From contig NZ_CALMZC010000065.1 in assembly GCF_937873765.1 (NCBI RefSeq), positions 1-43,068 on the forward strand: DNA of 43,068 bases. Reading direction: 5' to 3'. A program made the position numbers and the translations under genes. The stretch is from an uncultured Thiothrix sp. GTDB taxonomy: Bacteria > Pseudomonadota > Gammaproteobacteria > Thiotrichales > Thiotrichaceae. Under the pieces are notes generated by a model, which saw nothing but the letters and a program-made list of their open reading frames with translations, searched no databases and was not told the DNA's origin. This document shows positions 1 to 10,100 of the stretch, piece by piece. The stretch's first letter is position 1. Every line of letters starts with the position of its first letter.

Positions 1-3000
1 CGTGACTATCTCATGTGAGGGGACGCCATAAGTCGCAGGGGCATCGCCATAGTCATAAGCTGGGTTGGCAAGGGTAGTAATGGCTGAGAATTCAGAAGTG
101 CCTGTTCCGCTAAGAGTGGCAGTGGCGGTAATTTTATCACCGAGCACTAAGCTACTGGGTAAAGGCAATGTCCATTGGAACTCAGACATACCGGTGCTGC
201 TATTACCATCAGTATTAACGAGACTGCTACAGCTAAAGCTAACCGGATCTTCACCTACACCTTCTGTATAATTAGTTAGATAAGCTTCACCCTCACCATA
301 ATCTTGGGTCAATGTGGTTTGATTAGCGCCTGCAGGTTGTCCAGTGCTAGAGCTTGGTGATACATCCGCTTCAAACAATTCGATTTTTGCCCCAGCAGGC
401 GCACAACCACTCACTACCAGATTGCTACCAATGATTTGTGAGGATTTGAAGATAGGGAAGTTTAATAAGTTATTGGCGCCACTATCAGCATCATTCGTAT
501 CGTCCAAACTCACTTGGTCTAAACCGAGATCAATGCCTAAGGCCTGATTTGCATAAAGACTATTGCGGCTAATCGTGACATTACTAGGGGTCGTTCCACT
601 AAGGCTAATACCATTGCCACCGTTATAGGCAATTTTATTAGCCCCTGTACTGGTTCCATCCCCGATATTAATATTACTCGCACTAGCTTGGACTAAAATA
701 CCTTCCCCAGTATTAGCTAGACCGCTAGTGCCTGCACTATTTAAACCAATTAAATTACCTAAAACTTGAATAGACTGACTGGCCGCACCGTTGATTAAAA
801 TACCATTACGCGTATTGCCTGAAATGGTATTAGCAGTACCTGAACTACTGCCGATGAAGACATTGGGGGTATTATCAACGATGATCCCATCAAGGGTATT
901 GGGGATAGTGGCAGTACCACTTAGATTAGTCCCAATGCGGTTGTCATTAATGGCTGAAGCCGTGGCATCCCCGTTAATTAAGCGAATACCAGCCATGTCA
1001 TTGCCTGAGACGGTATTGCCGTTAATAGTTAAGTTAGCGGCTGCAGTATTAATATCAATACCATATTGCAAGTTTCCTTTATCACTGGTTCCAGCCGCGT
1101 TAGTACCAATACGGTTATTAGTAATAGTCGTCGAGGGACTACTCACCACATGCACGCCCCGCGTTTTATTACCAGAAATAGTATTATTGCGGACAGTTAC
1201 ACCTGTATTATTTTTAGTTTCTATCCCTGCTTGAGTATTGCCTGCAATTGTTTCACCATCTTTTAAAAGGCCTATGTAGTTATTTTCAACTAAAGTATTC
1301 GTGTTTGCGGTAGAGGCTAAGATACGCTCGGTGAAAACCCCAATTACTTTGTTATAGATGATTAAATTGGCATCACTATTAGTGGAGCCACCTACCACCA
1401 CATTATTAGCATTACTAACATAGATACCGTGTAAGGTGTTACCCCGATCCAAGGTGCCAGAGACATCTGTACCGATGTAGTTATCTGCGATTTTAGTACC
1501 ATTACTGGTGGTGTTGCGAATACCGCTGTAGCTATTGCTACCGATAATATTGCGTCCTGTTGCACTACTATTGCCGATGAGAGCATTACTTGTATCTGCT
1601 AAGAAAATACCATTATTTGCATTCCCAATGGCCTTCACCCCATCACTACCAAGGCCGATATAGTTGCCATAAATAGTAATACGATTAGTACCAAAGCGGG
1701 TATTAATACCATCTTGCTGATTACCAGAAATAATATTGCGCTCCGCTGCAGTCGTGCCACCAATGGTAATATCACTTGAATTAGTCGTATAAATCCCATA
1801 ACCAGAATTAGCTAGTGCAGACATACCGTCTGGGGTAGTTCCAATTTTGTTATTCAGAATGGATACAAAATTGGCGTAAGCGAGCTTAATGCCTTTACTA
1901 GTGTTATTCGCATTTACACCGGTATTAGTCTTGTTGTTGCCTGCAATCACATTATCAACCATAGTAATAGTTGTACTGGCCGTACTCGCGTTACTACTTG
2001 TTAGCATAATACCTGCATAATCAGCAGCTTCTTGGTTATTGGGTTTAGGGCTTAATCCATCTCCACTCGTGCCAATATAGTTATTCTGAATTAGAGCTAT
2101 GTTGACGCTATTTAAGCGCACCCCATCTTTACCATTGCCTGAAATAATATTGCGTGTTGCCGTGGAGTTGCCACCTACTGTTAAGCTACCACCACCATTA
2201 TTGTATAAACCGTAGAACGTATTGGGCGCAATCGTTGTGCCATCGGCTTTTAAGCCAAGGTTATTACACTGTACCGTGAGATTAGTACCTGTGGATGAGG
2301 CATAAATCCCTGATTCAGTGTAGTTGCCAATGGCTAAACCACGAATGAGCGTATGATCAGCATTGACTGTAAGACCCTGTGCGTTCGCACCTGAGGTAGT
2401 GCCATCTAATTGCACTACGAGATTACGCCCACTAGTAGCACAGTTAGTGCCAGACTGTGTGGTCGCATCAATAGCCGTATAGCTATCTGTGATAGCAGGC
2501 AAACTAGCGATAGGCGTAATAGTAAATGGAGCAGTACCTGTCAGTTGAAAGATAGAGGTTTCAACACCTACAGTTAAACCGGTTTGTGCTAAACCGGTAT
2601 TTTGTAGCAGATTACTATTGAGGATAAATTGGCGTAGAGAACCTTGCCCGCTGTCATTCGTGTTTACAATCGTATCGAAGTTGAAACCGAAGTCTACGCC
2701 TGTTCTATCACTAGAAGCTAGTGTGATCGGTTGAACCGATTGGGCTTGCCCGCCGCCGGAAAGCAGAAACGTTGATGTATTGAGTGTGTCACCCGTGGTG
2801 TTGGAAGTTGCATCAACAACGGCTGGATTGCGTCCACCCACTTCATTGGTGGTCGCAGTTGTTCCATCAGTACGATAGGTCTGAACACCTCGCTCAGTGG
2901 CATTAGAACCCGCTCTGGTGGATTTGATGGTGTTATTGACCACGCGTACATAATAATTGCCAGCAGCGAGCGCATTAAAACTATAAGAACCATCCGTGGC

Positions 3001-4395
3001 AGTAGTAGTGCTGCTAACAAAGGCACCTGCTGTACCATAAAGTTCAACCCGTGCGCTACTTATACCAACTGCGCCCACCGTGCTGAAGGGACGGCCTGCA
3101 CCACCACCGTAGTTGACATCTTCAAAAACCACGCCTGTTAACTTGGGCAAGCTGCTAGTACTGACATCAGAACTATTAGAAGTAACATTCACAAAGGTAG
3201 TAGCACCCCCGGTGACTTTGGGATAGTTAGTGGTCGCTGTATTACTAACACTGGCAGGTAAGCCACTGGCATTTAGCTTAACCCTAAATTTAACCACTGC
3301 AGCCTTGGCTGCACCCACTTGGACTATGCCAGCAGCTTGTCCAGATGAATGTATTTCACGTGTGCCTGCTCCAGTCGGGTCATAGGGCATTTTTCCAGAA
3401 ACATCGCTGACTGCTGCGCTATTCAAAGTGGTAGAACCCGCCACATAGGTCGTGCCGGTAGGAATAGTATCGGATAAGGTGGTAGTATCTGCGGCTAAAT
3501 TACCGTTGTTAGTCACGGTAATCGTGTACTCTAAAACATCATTGGCTATGGCCAAGGTAGCAGGAGATTGACTGGTGGTGATATTAACTACGGTCTTGGT
3601 AATGGCAAGATTAGGGTCTAGTGTGGGTAGATTACAAGAGGCTAGATCATAGACCAATTCATTTGCAGCAAAACCAGTGACTGTCCCTAAGTTGGTAGAA
3701 CTGTTGGCTCCTAAATCCATCGCATAAACCGAACTTGGTGAACCAGATGTAGAGATTAGAGCACCTGCATTGTTAAAAGCAGCCCCAGAAGCTGCATTAG
3801 GGCCGTAATTACCAAGATTAGTAGCCTTCAAGGTATTTATATCAATACGATATAAATGACTAACTCCAGTACCATTAACCGATGCGTACCAATAGAGACG
3901 GCCATTATTATCTGCAGTTACATCGCCTGCTTTTAAACTACTATAGATAGTATCCCCACTCGTAGGGACTAATGCACCCTTATCAGTAATAACACCTGCA
4001 GTCGTGACTTGATATAAATGATAATTGGCACCCACATAATAGCTATTCCCATCAGAGGCGCCACCCGGTCCACTCGATGCCGTCCAACTCAGCCAGTTAG
4101 TACCTAGGTTTGAAGTGGCACTACCCGTATATTTCCGAATAATCGTATTAGCACCATTATCGAAGTAAATATTGGTATCGGTTGCTTGTGAAATAGCTGC
4201 TAGATTTTGTGTGGCTGTTCCTGCAAGGGTAGCCACATTATTGGTTAGTGTGTACAGTTGTGGAGAGAATGCACTGGTACTGGTATTGTATTTAGAAGCA
4301 TAGATAGGGTTGCAAGTTAAAGCGAAAGCTGACGAGTTAAATAAAAATAAGAGACTCACAAATAGAAAAGTGGTTTTTTTCCAACAGGAAGGCAT
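1..4395 (-). CDS. Exported DUF11 / SdrD-like / parallel beta-helix / GEVED surface protein, C-terminus beyond window edge
   Basis: The frame stays open from ATG at 4395 to base 1 (1465 codons, no stop), so the C-terminus lies outside the window. The first ~24 residues are a Sec signal peptide (hydrophobic LFVSLLFLF, then SAFA). Residues ~25-250 look like a beta-propeller of the kind found in front of DUF11 domains. Residues ~262-400 form a DUF11 repeat (LEYTITVTNNGN, then DTIPTGTTY). Residues ~415-500 form an SdrD-type module (GVVFEDVN..., DGSYSFNALAAGNYYVRV). A GSLRQFI motif near residue 585 opens a long right-handed beta-helix (~665-1280) of NIISGN...DGI...NYIGT repeats, closed by a GIDLGLD...DADSGANNLLNFP motif. 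The last residues, AYDYGDAPATYG, are the opening of a GEVED domain. The likely role is a secreted or surface structural protein. It is last of five DUF11-type genes on this strand, 167 bases after the previous stop. Confidence 0.85.
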   Translation of the reverse strand, partial: MPSCWKKTTFLFVSLLFLFNSSAFALTCNPIYASKYNTSTSAFSPQLYTLTNNVATLAGTATQNLAAISQATDTNIYFDNGANTIIRKYTGSATSNLGTNWLSWTASSGPGGASDGNSYYVGANYHLYQVTTAGVITDKGALVPTSGDTIYSSLKAGDVTADNNGRLYWYASVNGTGVSHLYRIDINTLKATNLGNYGPNAASGAAFNNAGALISTSGSPSSVYAMDLGANSSTNLGTVTGFAANELVYDLASCNLPTLDPNLAITKTVVNITTSQSPATLAIANDVLEYTITVTNNGNLAADTTTLSDTIPTGTTYVAGSTTLNSAAVSDVSGKMPYDPTGAGTREIHSSGQAAGIVQVGAAKAAVVKFRVKLNASGLPASVSNTATTNYPKVTGGATTFVNVTSNSSDVSTSSLPKLTGVVFEDVNYGGGAGRPFSTVGAVGISSARVELYGTAGAFVSSTTTATDGSYSFNALAAGNYYVRVVNNTIKSTRAGSNATERGVQTYRTDGTTATTNEVGGRNPAVVDATSNTTGDTLNTSTFLLSGGGQAQSVQPITLASSDRTGVDFGFNFDTIVNTNDSGQGSLRQFILNSNLLQNTGLAQTGLTVGVETSIFQLTGTAPFTITPIASLPAITDSYTAIDATTQSGTNCATSGRNLVVQLDGTTSGANAQGLTVNADHTLIRGLAIGNYTESGIYASSTGTNLTVQCNNLGLKADGTTIAPNTFYGLYNNGGGSLTVGGNSTATRNIISGNGKDGVRLNSVNIALIQNNYIGTSGDGLSPKPNNQEAADYAGIMLTSSNASTASTTITMVDNVIAGNNKTNTGVNANNTSKGIKLAYANFVSILNNKIGTTPDGMSALANSGYGIYTTNSSDITIGGTTAAERNIISGNQQDGINTRFGTNRITIYGNYIGLGSDGVKAIGNANNGIFLADTSNALIGNSSATGRNIIGSNSYSGIRNTTSNGTKIADNYIGTDVSGTLDRGNTLHGIYVSNANNVVVGGSTNSDANLIIYNKVIGVFTERILASTANTNTLVENNYIGLLKDGETIAGNTQAGIETKNNTGVTVRNNTISGNKTRGVHVVSSPSTTITNNRIGTNAAGTSDKGNLQYGIDINTAAANLTINGNTVSGNDMAGIRLINGDATASAINDNRIGTNLSGTATIPNTLDGIIVDNTPNVFIGSSSGTANTISGNTRNGILINGAASQSIQVLGNLIGLNSAGTSGLANTGEGILVQASASNINIGDGTSTGANKIAYNGGNGISLSGTTPSNVTISRNSLYANQALGIDLGLDQVSLDDTNDADSGANNLLNFPIFKSSQIIGSNLVVSGCAPAGAKIELFEADVSPSSSTGQPAGANQTTLTQDYGEGEAYLTNYTEGVGEDPVSFSCSSLVNTDGNSSTGMSEFQWTLPLPSSLVLGDKITATATLSGTGTSEFSAITTLANPAYDYGDAPATYGVPSHEIVT

Positions 4396-4424
4396 TATAT
4401 AAAATCTCTATTTTTATTATTAAC

Positions 4425-4525
4425 TGTGCACCCAAGAAATTTATTATCCTTTACTTCATACTAACTAGTAAATAGTTATTGATTTCGTTCGTAGAAAGTA
4501 ACGATATTTTTTATTTGGGTGCACA
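4425..4525. repeat. 101-bp A+T-rich segment bounded by an 11-bp perfect inverted repeat
   Basis: TGTGCACCCAA at 4425-4435 is matched by its exact reverse complement at 4515-4525. Between them is A+T-rich DNA with a smaller dyad (TAACTA gtaaa TAGTTA). The segment fills most of the gap between the 877-aa gene and the partial beta-helix gene. It could be a MITE-like remnant, a long-range hairpin affecting transcription between the two genes, or paired regulator sites. I see no target-site duplication directly next to the termini, although AATCTCTA occurs just outside both ends. I found no second copy in the window. Confidence 0.5.
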
Positions 4526-4562
4526 ATCTCTAGTTTTACTATCAGGATAGGGTATATTCTAT

Positions 4563-7196
4563 TTACTCAACCTTAATTCCAAAAGTTAAGCTTGCTTGAG
4601 TACCCGCTGCCAGATTACCCATATTACCAATAATCTGTCCAGTACCACCTTGGCTAATCGGTGTGGCAATACTGCCCTGACTGACTATCGGTAGACCGCC
4701 TGTGATATTAAAGCTAGTGTAAGCAGGAGCCGCATCTTGAATACGCACATTCCGTACCTCCTCAGCGCCGGTATTCGTCGCGATCAACTGATAAATCACA
4801 CATTGCTTGGGTTCAGCCGTAAATAAATCATGGGTAAAGCTAGTTTCTGGCGTGCCATCGCAGTTACTATCTAAAGCTTGTTGTTTACGAATGGAAACAT
4901 CTGAGCTATTCGTAGTGGTAACATCAATCGCCTGAGTACTGGAGGCACCGCCATCCCAAGTCGCTTTGACAGTGGTAATATTGGCTAAGCCCAATTGAAT
5001 ATCAGAGGTAGCTAAGACTTTAGTGAAGAGCAGAACTGTCTCGCTAACTGCTAAATTTGCAAGGGTAGTCAAGCGTTGATCGCCACCACTTAACACCCCA
5101 TTTCCATCCGTATCAGCATAGAGTAGGGAAGTCCAACCCTCTTGTTCATCACTGGTAGTGAGGCTGATATTGGCTTTATCCACATTGCCTTGATTGCTCA
5201 ACCAATGCGAGTAGACAATCGAACCACCGGGCAGGATTTGCCCAGTATGATCAGGATATAAAACTAGATCCGCGACCGCACCCACGGCAACAGCATCATG
5301 CTTGATGTCACTCGCACCAGTCGTGGGTGAAAGTATCCGAAAGTACAAATCAACGATGCTATTGCTGGCTTTAGCAGGGACTGAAACTTCAGCAAAAATC
5401 CGTTTGTTGGTACCGGCTGCAATCGGTCCGGTATTAGTAATGGCTTTGCCTTGCTCATCTAAGAAGCGCACTGCCCAACCTGCAGGGAGCGCAATACTCG
5501 CAAAGCTGCTATCCGTACTAGTTTGTAGGTTGAAGCTATCAGCCACAGTACTGGCATTATTCACATATAATACAAACTGAGTTTTGGTGCCGGGCATAGC
5601 AGTATTGGTACTGACAGCCGCTGCCTCTGGGCCTGCACCCACACCTAAAACGCCGGATTGGCCTAAGCTAGCATTGTTGGTTAAGTCCACGGCACTAACG
5701 CCAATCCCGTTTAAGGTATTAATCGCTGGGTTAGTTTGGCTATTATCCTTAAAGGAACTAGCATTTAAGGTGACTGAATATGGCGTGCCACCACTCACAC
5801 TGGCTGGTAAAGTCGCTTTAATCACAATTAAAGCATTAGTGTTTGAGTCTAAATTACCAGTATCTGGAATGCCATTGCCATTGGTATCCAACAGTGGGGT
5901 ATTGCCATCCGCTTGGAACAGATGTAGTACAGTACCTACAGGGAAGTTACTATTGCTCAAGCTTAAATCGAAGCTATCAACGCCATTACCTTTATTCCAC
6001 ACATAGTCTTTGAAAACAGCAGTACCACCTTGAGGAATGCTGGCTACTAGAATCGGTTCACTCGTGCCATCGGTGCTATTAGAGACGCTGCCATTCGTTA
6101 CGACTCCGACATCTTGTAAGACTTCAAACTTGACGGAGTTGGTATTAAAGCTAGGTGTCGTCGTGCTGCCATCATTGAATAAGTACTCAGCAGTATTAGT
6201 TAGGACAGAGGCTGGTACGTTCGCCGCAATTTTCACTTCAAAACGCAACTCACCGGTCACACCCGCTTCTACTTGACTAATAATCGCAGTGACTTGATTA
6301 GTGCTATTCGTGTCTGCATCTTGAGCTGCTTCTGGCACACCGGTACAACTACTGTCATAGGCACAATAGCTGATAGTTTGTACAGCGCCCTGAGCATCAC
6401 TTGGATTAGCATCACTCAGTATTGTCGAGCCAGATTCACTCCAACGCGCACTATTAGTTACATAAGTCATCCCAGTGGGCAGGGCATCAAGCAAAGTGAC
6501 ATTGCTGGCATCCAGTGCACTGGTATTATGATAGCGCAAAGTCACCGTGTAATTACCACTGCCCGCCATACCTTGCGTAGCGCTCATCGATTTAGTCACA
6601 TCTATAACCGCGCTCGTATTGACTTCAGCCGTGTCAACATTGGTTTTTTGCGTGGCGGGTGTGAAAGCGCTGGCTGCGGTCAAAGTGTATTTGCCGGTTG
6701 CTGCATCACTTAAGCCAGCCGGTACATCCGCAATGGCTACAAACGAAAAGCTTTCTCCCGATTTCAACAGCGGCGTTTGCGTAATCGGGCTGCTGAAATC
6801 ATCCGCTTGACCATCTTGATTCGCATCCGCATAGAATTTCACTGTAGTGAAATCGAAGCTATCACCGGTGATTTCAGCCGAAGCTAACGTGAAACTATCA
6901 TCGCCATTCCCAGTGTTAGTCACCACATGCGGGAAGTCGACAGTAGCTCCACTGCTAGCAAGCTTAGTTTGCGTTTGCACTAATTCTAAACCAGCGACTT
7001 GTTGCACCAGTGTTTCCACCATATTAGAGGTCACACTGTAAGCCGTACCAGCTTCATCCTTAAAGGTGGCGCTGGCTTGGTTGCGAATCATCGTATTCGC
7101 TGCAGTCAGTGCCCAGGTCTGCAAAGGCATGAGCACTAAGCTCATGACCAGCAGCAGAATCAAACGACTCAGGTTATTCAGTGGGTTGTTGCTCAT
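4563..7196 (-). CDS. Exported DUF11-repeat protein (877 aa)
   Basis: I chose ATG at 7196 because it puts a clean signal peptide at the N-terminus (MSNNPLNN, a leucine-rich core, TWA cleavage near residue 29) and has AGAAGG upstream. An in-frame ATG at 7247 would add 17 residues. The mature protein begins TAANTMIRNQASATF, the N-terminal module also found in the 990-aa and 2065-aa neighbours. It continues with serial beta-sandwich repeats containing TNTGNGDDSF and calcium-loop-like DxNxDGxxD strings (DANQDGQAD, DTDGNGVLSGGD). The last ~115 residues (CDGTPE, then DAAPAYTSF) parallel the C-terminus of the 990-aa protein and end with no anchor. The start overlaps the end of the 2065-aa gene by 23 bases, suggesting translational coupling. 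It is probably an extracellular structural or adhesive component; no enzyme motif is visible. Confidence 0.85.
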   Translation of the reverse strand: MSNNPLNNLSRLILLLVMSLVLMPLQTWALTAANTMIRNQASATFKDEAGTAYSVTSNMVETLVQQVAGLELVQTQTKLASSGATVDFPHVVTNTGNGDDSFTLASAEITGDSFDFTTVKFYADANQDGQADDFSSPITQTPLLKSGESFSFVAIADVPAGLSDAATGKYTLTAASAFTPATQKTNVDTAEVNTSAVIDVTKSMSATQGMAGSGNYTVTLRYHNTSALDASNVTLLDALPTGMTYVTNSARWSESGSTILSDANPSDAQGAVQTISYCAYDSSCTGVPEAAQDADTNSTNQVTAIISQVEAGVTGELRFEVKIAANVPASVLTNTAEYLFNDGSTTTPSFNTNSVKFEVLQDVGVVTNGSVSNSTDGTSEPILVASIPQGGTAVFKDYVWNKGNGVDSFDLSLSNSNFPVGTVLHLFQADGNTPLLDTNGNGIPDTGNLDSNTNALIVIKATLPASVSGGTPYSVTLNASSFKDNSQTNPAINTLNGIGVSAVDLTNNASLGQSGVLGVGAGPEAAAVSTNTAMPGTKTQFVLYVNNASTVADSFNLQTSTDSSFASIALPAGWAVRFLDEQGKAITNTGPIAAGTNKRIFAEVSVPAKASNSIVDLYFRILSPTTGASDIKHDAVAVGAVADLVLYPDHTGQILPGGSIVYSHWLSNQGNVDKANISLTTSDEQEGWTSLLYADTDGNGVLSGGDQRLTTLANLAVSETVLLFTKVLATSDIQLGLANITTVKATWDGGASSTQAIDVTTTNSSDVSIRKQQALDSNCDGTPETSFTHDLFTAEPKQCVIYQLIATNTGAEEVRNVRIQDAAPAYTSFNITGGLPIVSQGSIATPISQGGTGQIIGNMGNLAAGTQASLTFGIKVE

Positions 7197-10100
7197 GATT
7201 CGCAGCCTTCTTTTCATTATTATTGTTGTTGCAATCATCTTCAGCACGTTTGGCTGGTTCGCTTAATTGATCACGACCTGCCATATAGCGCGGGGCGCAA
7301 TCCGGTTTTTCGCCAGTTAACCAGCCAAATAAGGCTTCATCCGCTTTCATCTGTAAGCCAACATAGCCGCCTTGGACATTGAAGCCTTCCGAGTCTAAGT
7401 CGCTATCATTAAAGCCGAGGAAGTTGTAGCCTGCACCTAAGCGTACATTGTCAATCACATTAAATGCGATGCCAGCACCTAAGGAGTAAGCAGTATTCGA
7501 ATCACTATTCAATACACCCCCGTGTGCATCGAAACTGAAACGATCATTGAACTCCCAAATGACCCGGCCATCGGCTAACACTGCATTTGAACTGCTATCA
7601 CCCGCCTCGCTTTTTAGGGTCTGATGTTTAGCACCTAAGCGTCCAGAAACATCGACATCCTCATTGACACGATAATGCTGCTGAGTAGACAGAATATGTG
7701 TATTGGTATTGTCCGTGTCATTCTTATCCCACTTATAGGCATAGAGTGCATTATAGTCATCAGAGCCGGCCGGACGATGCGCTGCCGCTAAAGTCAGGGT
7801 GTTTTGCAGCGCATCTTCACGACCATCAGCATATTTTTGTAGGCGTAGATCGTCTTGCGCCATCACTGTGGTGGTCTCATTCAGCTTTTGCACATAAGTA
7901 CCACTTAAACCATAGTAGTCTTCATCATCGCTATGGCGTGTCTCTAAGCGCAGCAACTTCTTCGCATCCGGGTCGCGGGTATCACTTAAGCCTACCGAGG
8001 CGGCGATACTGTCACTCTTTTCGGAGTTGTCATCATAATTCATGAATTCAATGCCCGGAGTAACAACCAGATTTTTCTCTAGATCAAAAGTCGCCTTTGC
8101 ACCATTCACCGCCACCACATCTTCACCGCTGATATCACCTTCAATGCGATATTCAGAGTAAAGCTCAGTTGAAGGCAATACTTGGGTTTTGACCCCAGCT
8201 ACTAAGTTATTACTGGTATCGACTGCACCAGCTAAAGTACCACTGGATAAGCGATCAGCTTGTTCGTAACGGATATACGCTTTAGTTTTATCATTCACTT
8301 CAAGCTCAGCGCCGATGCTCGCACGTTGGCGATCTGAATCACCGCCAATTTCACGCTCGTATTCAGCTTTCACGCTACCATCGCGTTCGAATACCTTAAT
8401 ATTACGCTCGACCCCCACAATGGCTGTGTTGATATTTTCCTGACCATTCGTATCCGATTGACGGATATGACGTACCCCGCCTTTCAGTTTCCACTCATCG
8501 ATCTTAGTGGTCGCGCTTAATTCCGCAGTTTGACGTTGGTCTTCAGTGCTTAAAGACTCACTATGAGTTAGCTCAGCTTTGCCTTCTAAATTAGTAGCTA
8601 ATTTTTGCTCATGGGTCAGTTTCAGTTCGCGTCGATCAGCCGTCACACCCCCTGTAGAGTTGGTATAACCCGCATCTGCCTGCACGGCGGTGAACTGAGT
8701 CCGAGAGGTTTCATCCCATTTCTTACTGGCTTGTAGACGTACTGCTGTACCACCTTCACTACCATCGGCATGGTTCATTTTAGAAATACCTGCTTGGATT
8801 TCAGTATCAGCCGTTTTGTACTGAGCAAATACGCCACTAACATCGTAGCCTTCAGTAGCATGCTCGTCCTTGGTATAACTTGCGCCTGCACTGAACTCAT
8901 CCGTAAAGCGATGCATTAAGCGCACGCCCGCCACTAGATAATCATCACCTTGCTCAACACGATCATAGGTAATGCGAATAGCAACTGGATTTAACTCATC
9001 ATCCAAAGTCGGAATGACTTTATGGAAAGTGATATAGCCAGTCACTTCATCAATCGAGTAATCACGGAAGCGTTCGAGTTTCTCAGTTTTGGTAATCAGA
9101 CCGATATTGCCGCGATCACGGGTAATGATTTCGACAATATCTGAGTTACGCACAATCGGATGGCCTTGCAACTGATAATGCATTGCCGTGCCATTACCCG
9201 GAATCTCTTCATAGCCTCGTAGATTATCTTGCTGGGCGGCAAACATTTGTAGACGAGTTTTACCGTTGTCATAGATGCCGTTGAAGCCAGTCAGGGTACG
9301 TGAAATCCGTGCAATATCAGCGCTACTTGAATCATTATCGGTAATATAATCACCCCACATGGCGCTATTGCGGTCTTTCTCCAATTTCACATACAGCTTG
9401 CTACGGCTTTGTGCCTCGAAGCCACGTAAAGAGGAGTCACCATAGACACGATAGTATTCATCCGGATTAATATCACGTAATAGCTCAGCTTCTTTGTCCT
9501 TGGCACTGTCATAAGCAGCGGTCAGGTGCATATCGCCCCGTACTTTACCTTTCAGGAAGAAGGCCGAGCGACCATCAAATTCAGTATCCTCGGCAGCATC
9601 ATCGAGCTGCGTTAGGCCTAAACTTTTATAACCTTTCGCATAGCCTGTATGGGCACGCAAATCCAGTAAACCAACGGCAATCAGTGGGCGCATTTCGGCG
9701 ATTTGCGCGACATCGGTTTCGCTTTGCAGTGTGCCGGTAGAGACACGCAGTTTGATTTCACCGCTAGTCCCTGAGCTACGCAGATGGACAGTACGAGTAC
9801 CGCTGGTGACCTTCACCTGATGACCCGCTACTTTGTCCTGAATATCCGGTTCTGCCCAAGTGCCATCACTGGCTTCTAGCGTTAGGAAGTAAGTACCTTT
9901 GGCGGGGTAGTTGTTCACGTCCAGAATGTCGATTTGCACTGGAACAGTTGAGCGACCACTATCTGCGGTCAGTGTGCCATCCACTTTCAATTTGATAGCT
10001 ACCCCTGCAGAAGGACGCTTCACGCTTTTTTCTGCTAAGGTACGTGTATTACCAAAGGCGTCTTTAGCGACGACTTTAATCTCATTCATACCTTCTTGTA

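Noticed and set aside
791..1234. Plus-strand open frames opposite the large surface-protein genes (also 5584-6006, 6273-6713, 7698-8045)
   Set aside because: Low-complexity translations, no ribosome sites and exact opposition to well-supported minus-strand coding; they are antisense shadows.
560..2400. Regularly spaced similar blocks resembling a tandem or CRISPR-like repeat
   Set aside because: The blocks are imperfect, in frame and encode NIISGN/NYIGT beta-helix turns; there are no identical repeats with unique spacers.
7174..7247. Possible frameshift splitting one very large gene
   Set aside because: The upstream protein ends in a natural hydrophilic tail and the downstream one begins with a clear signal peptide, so they are two genes that overlap.
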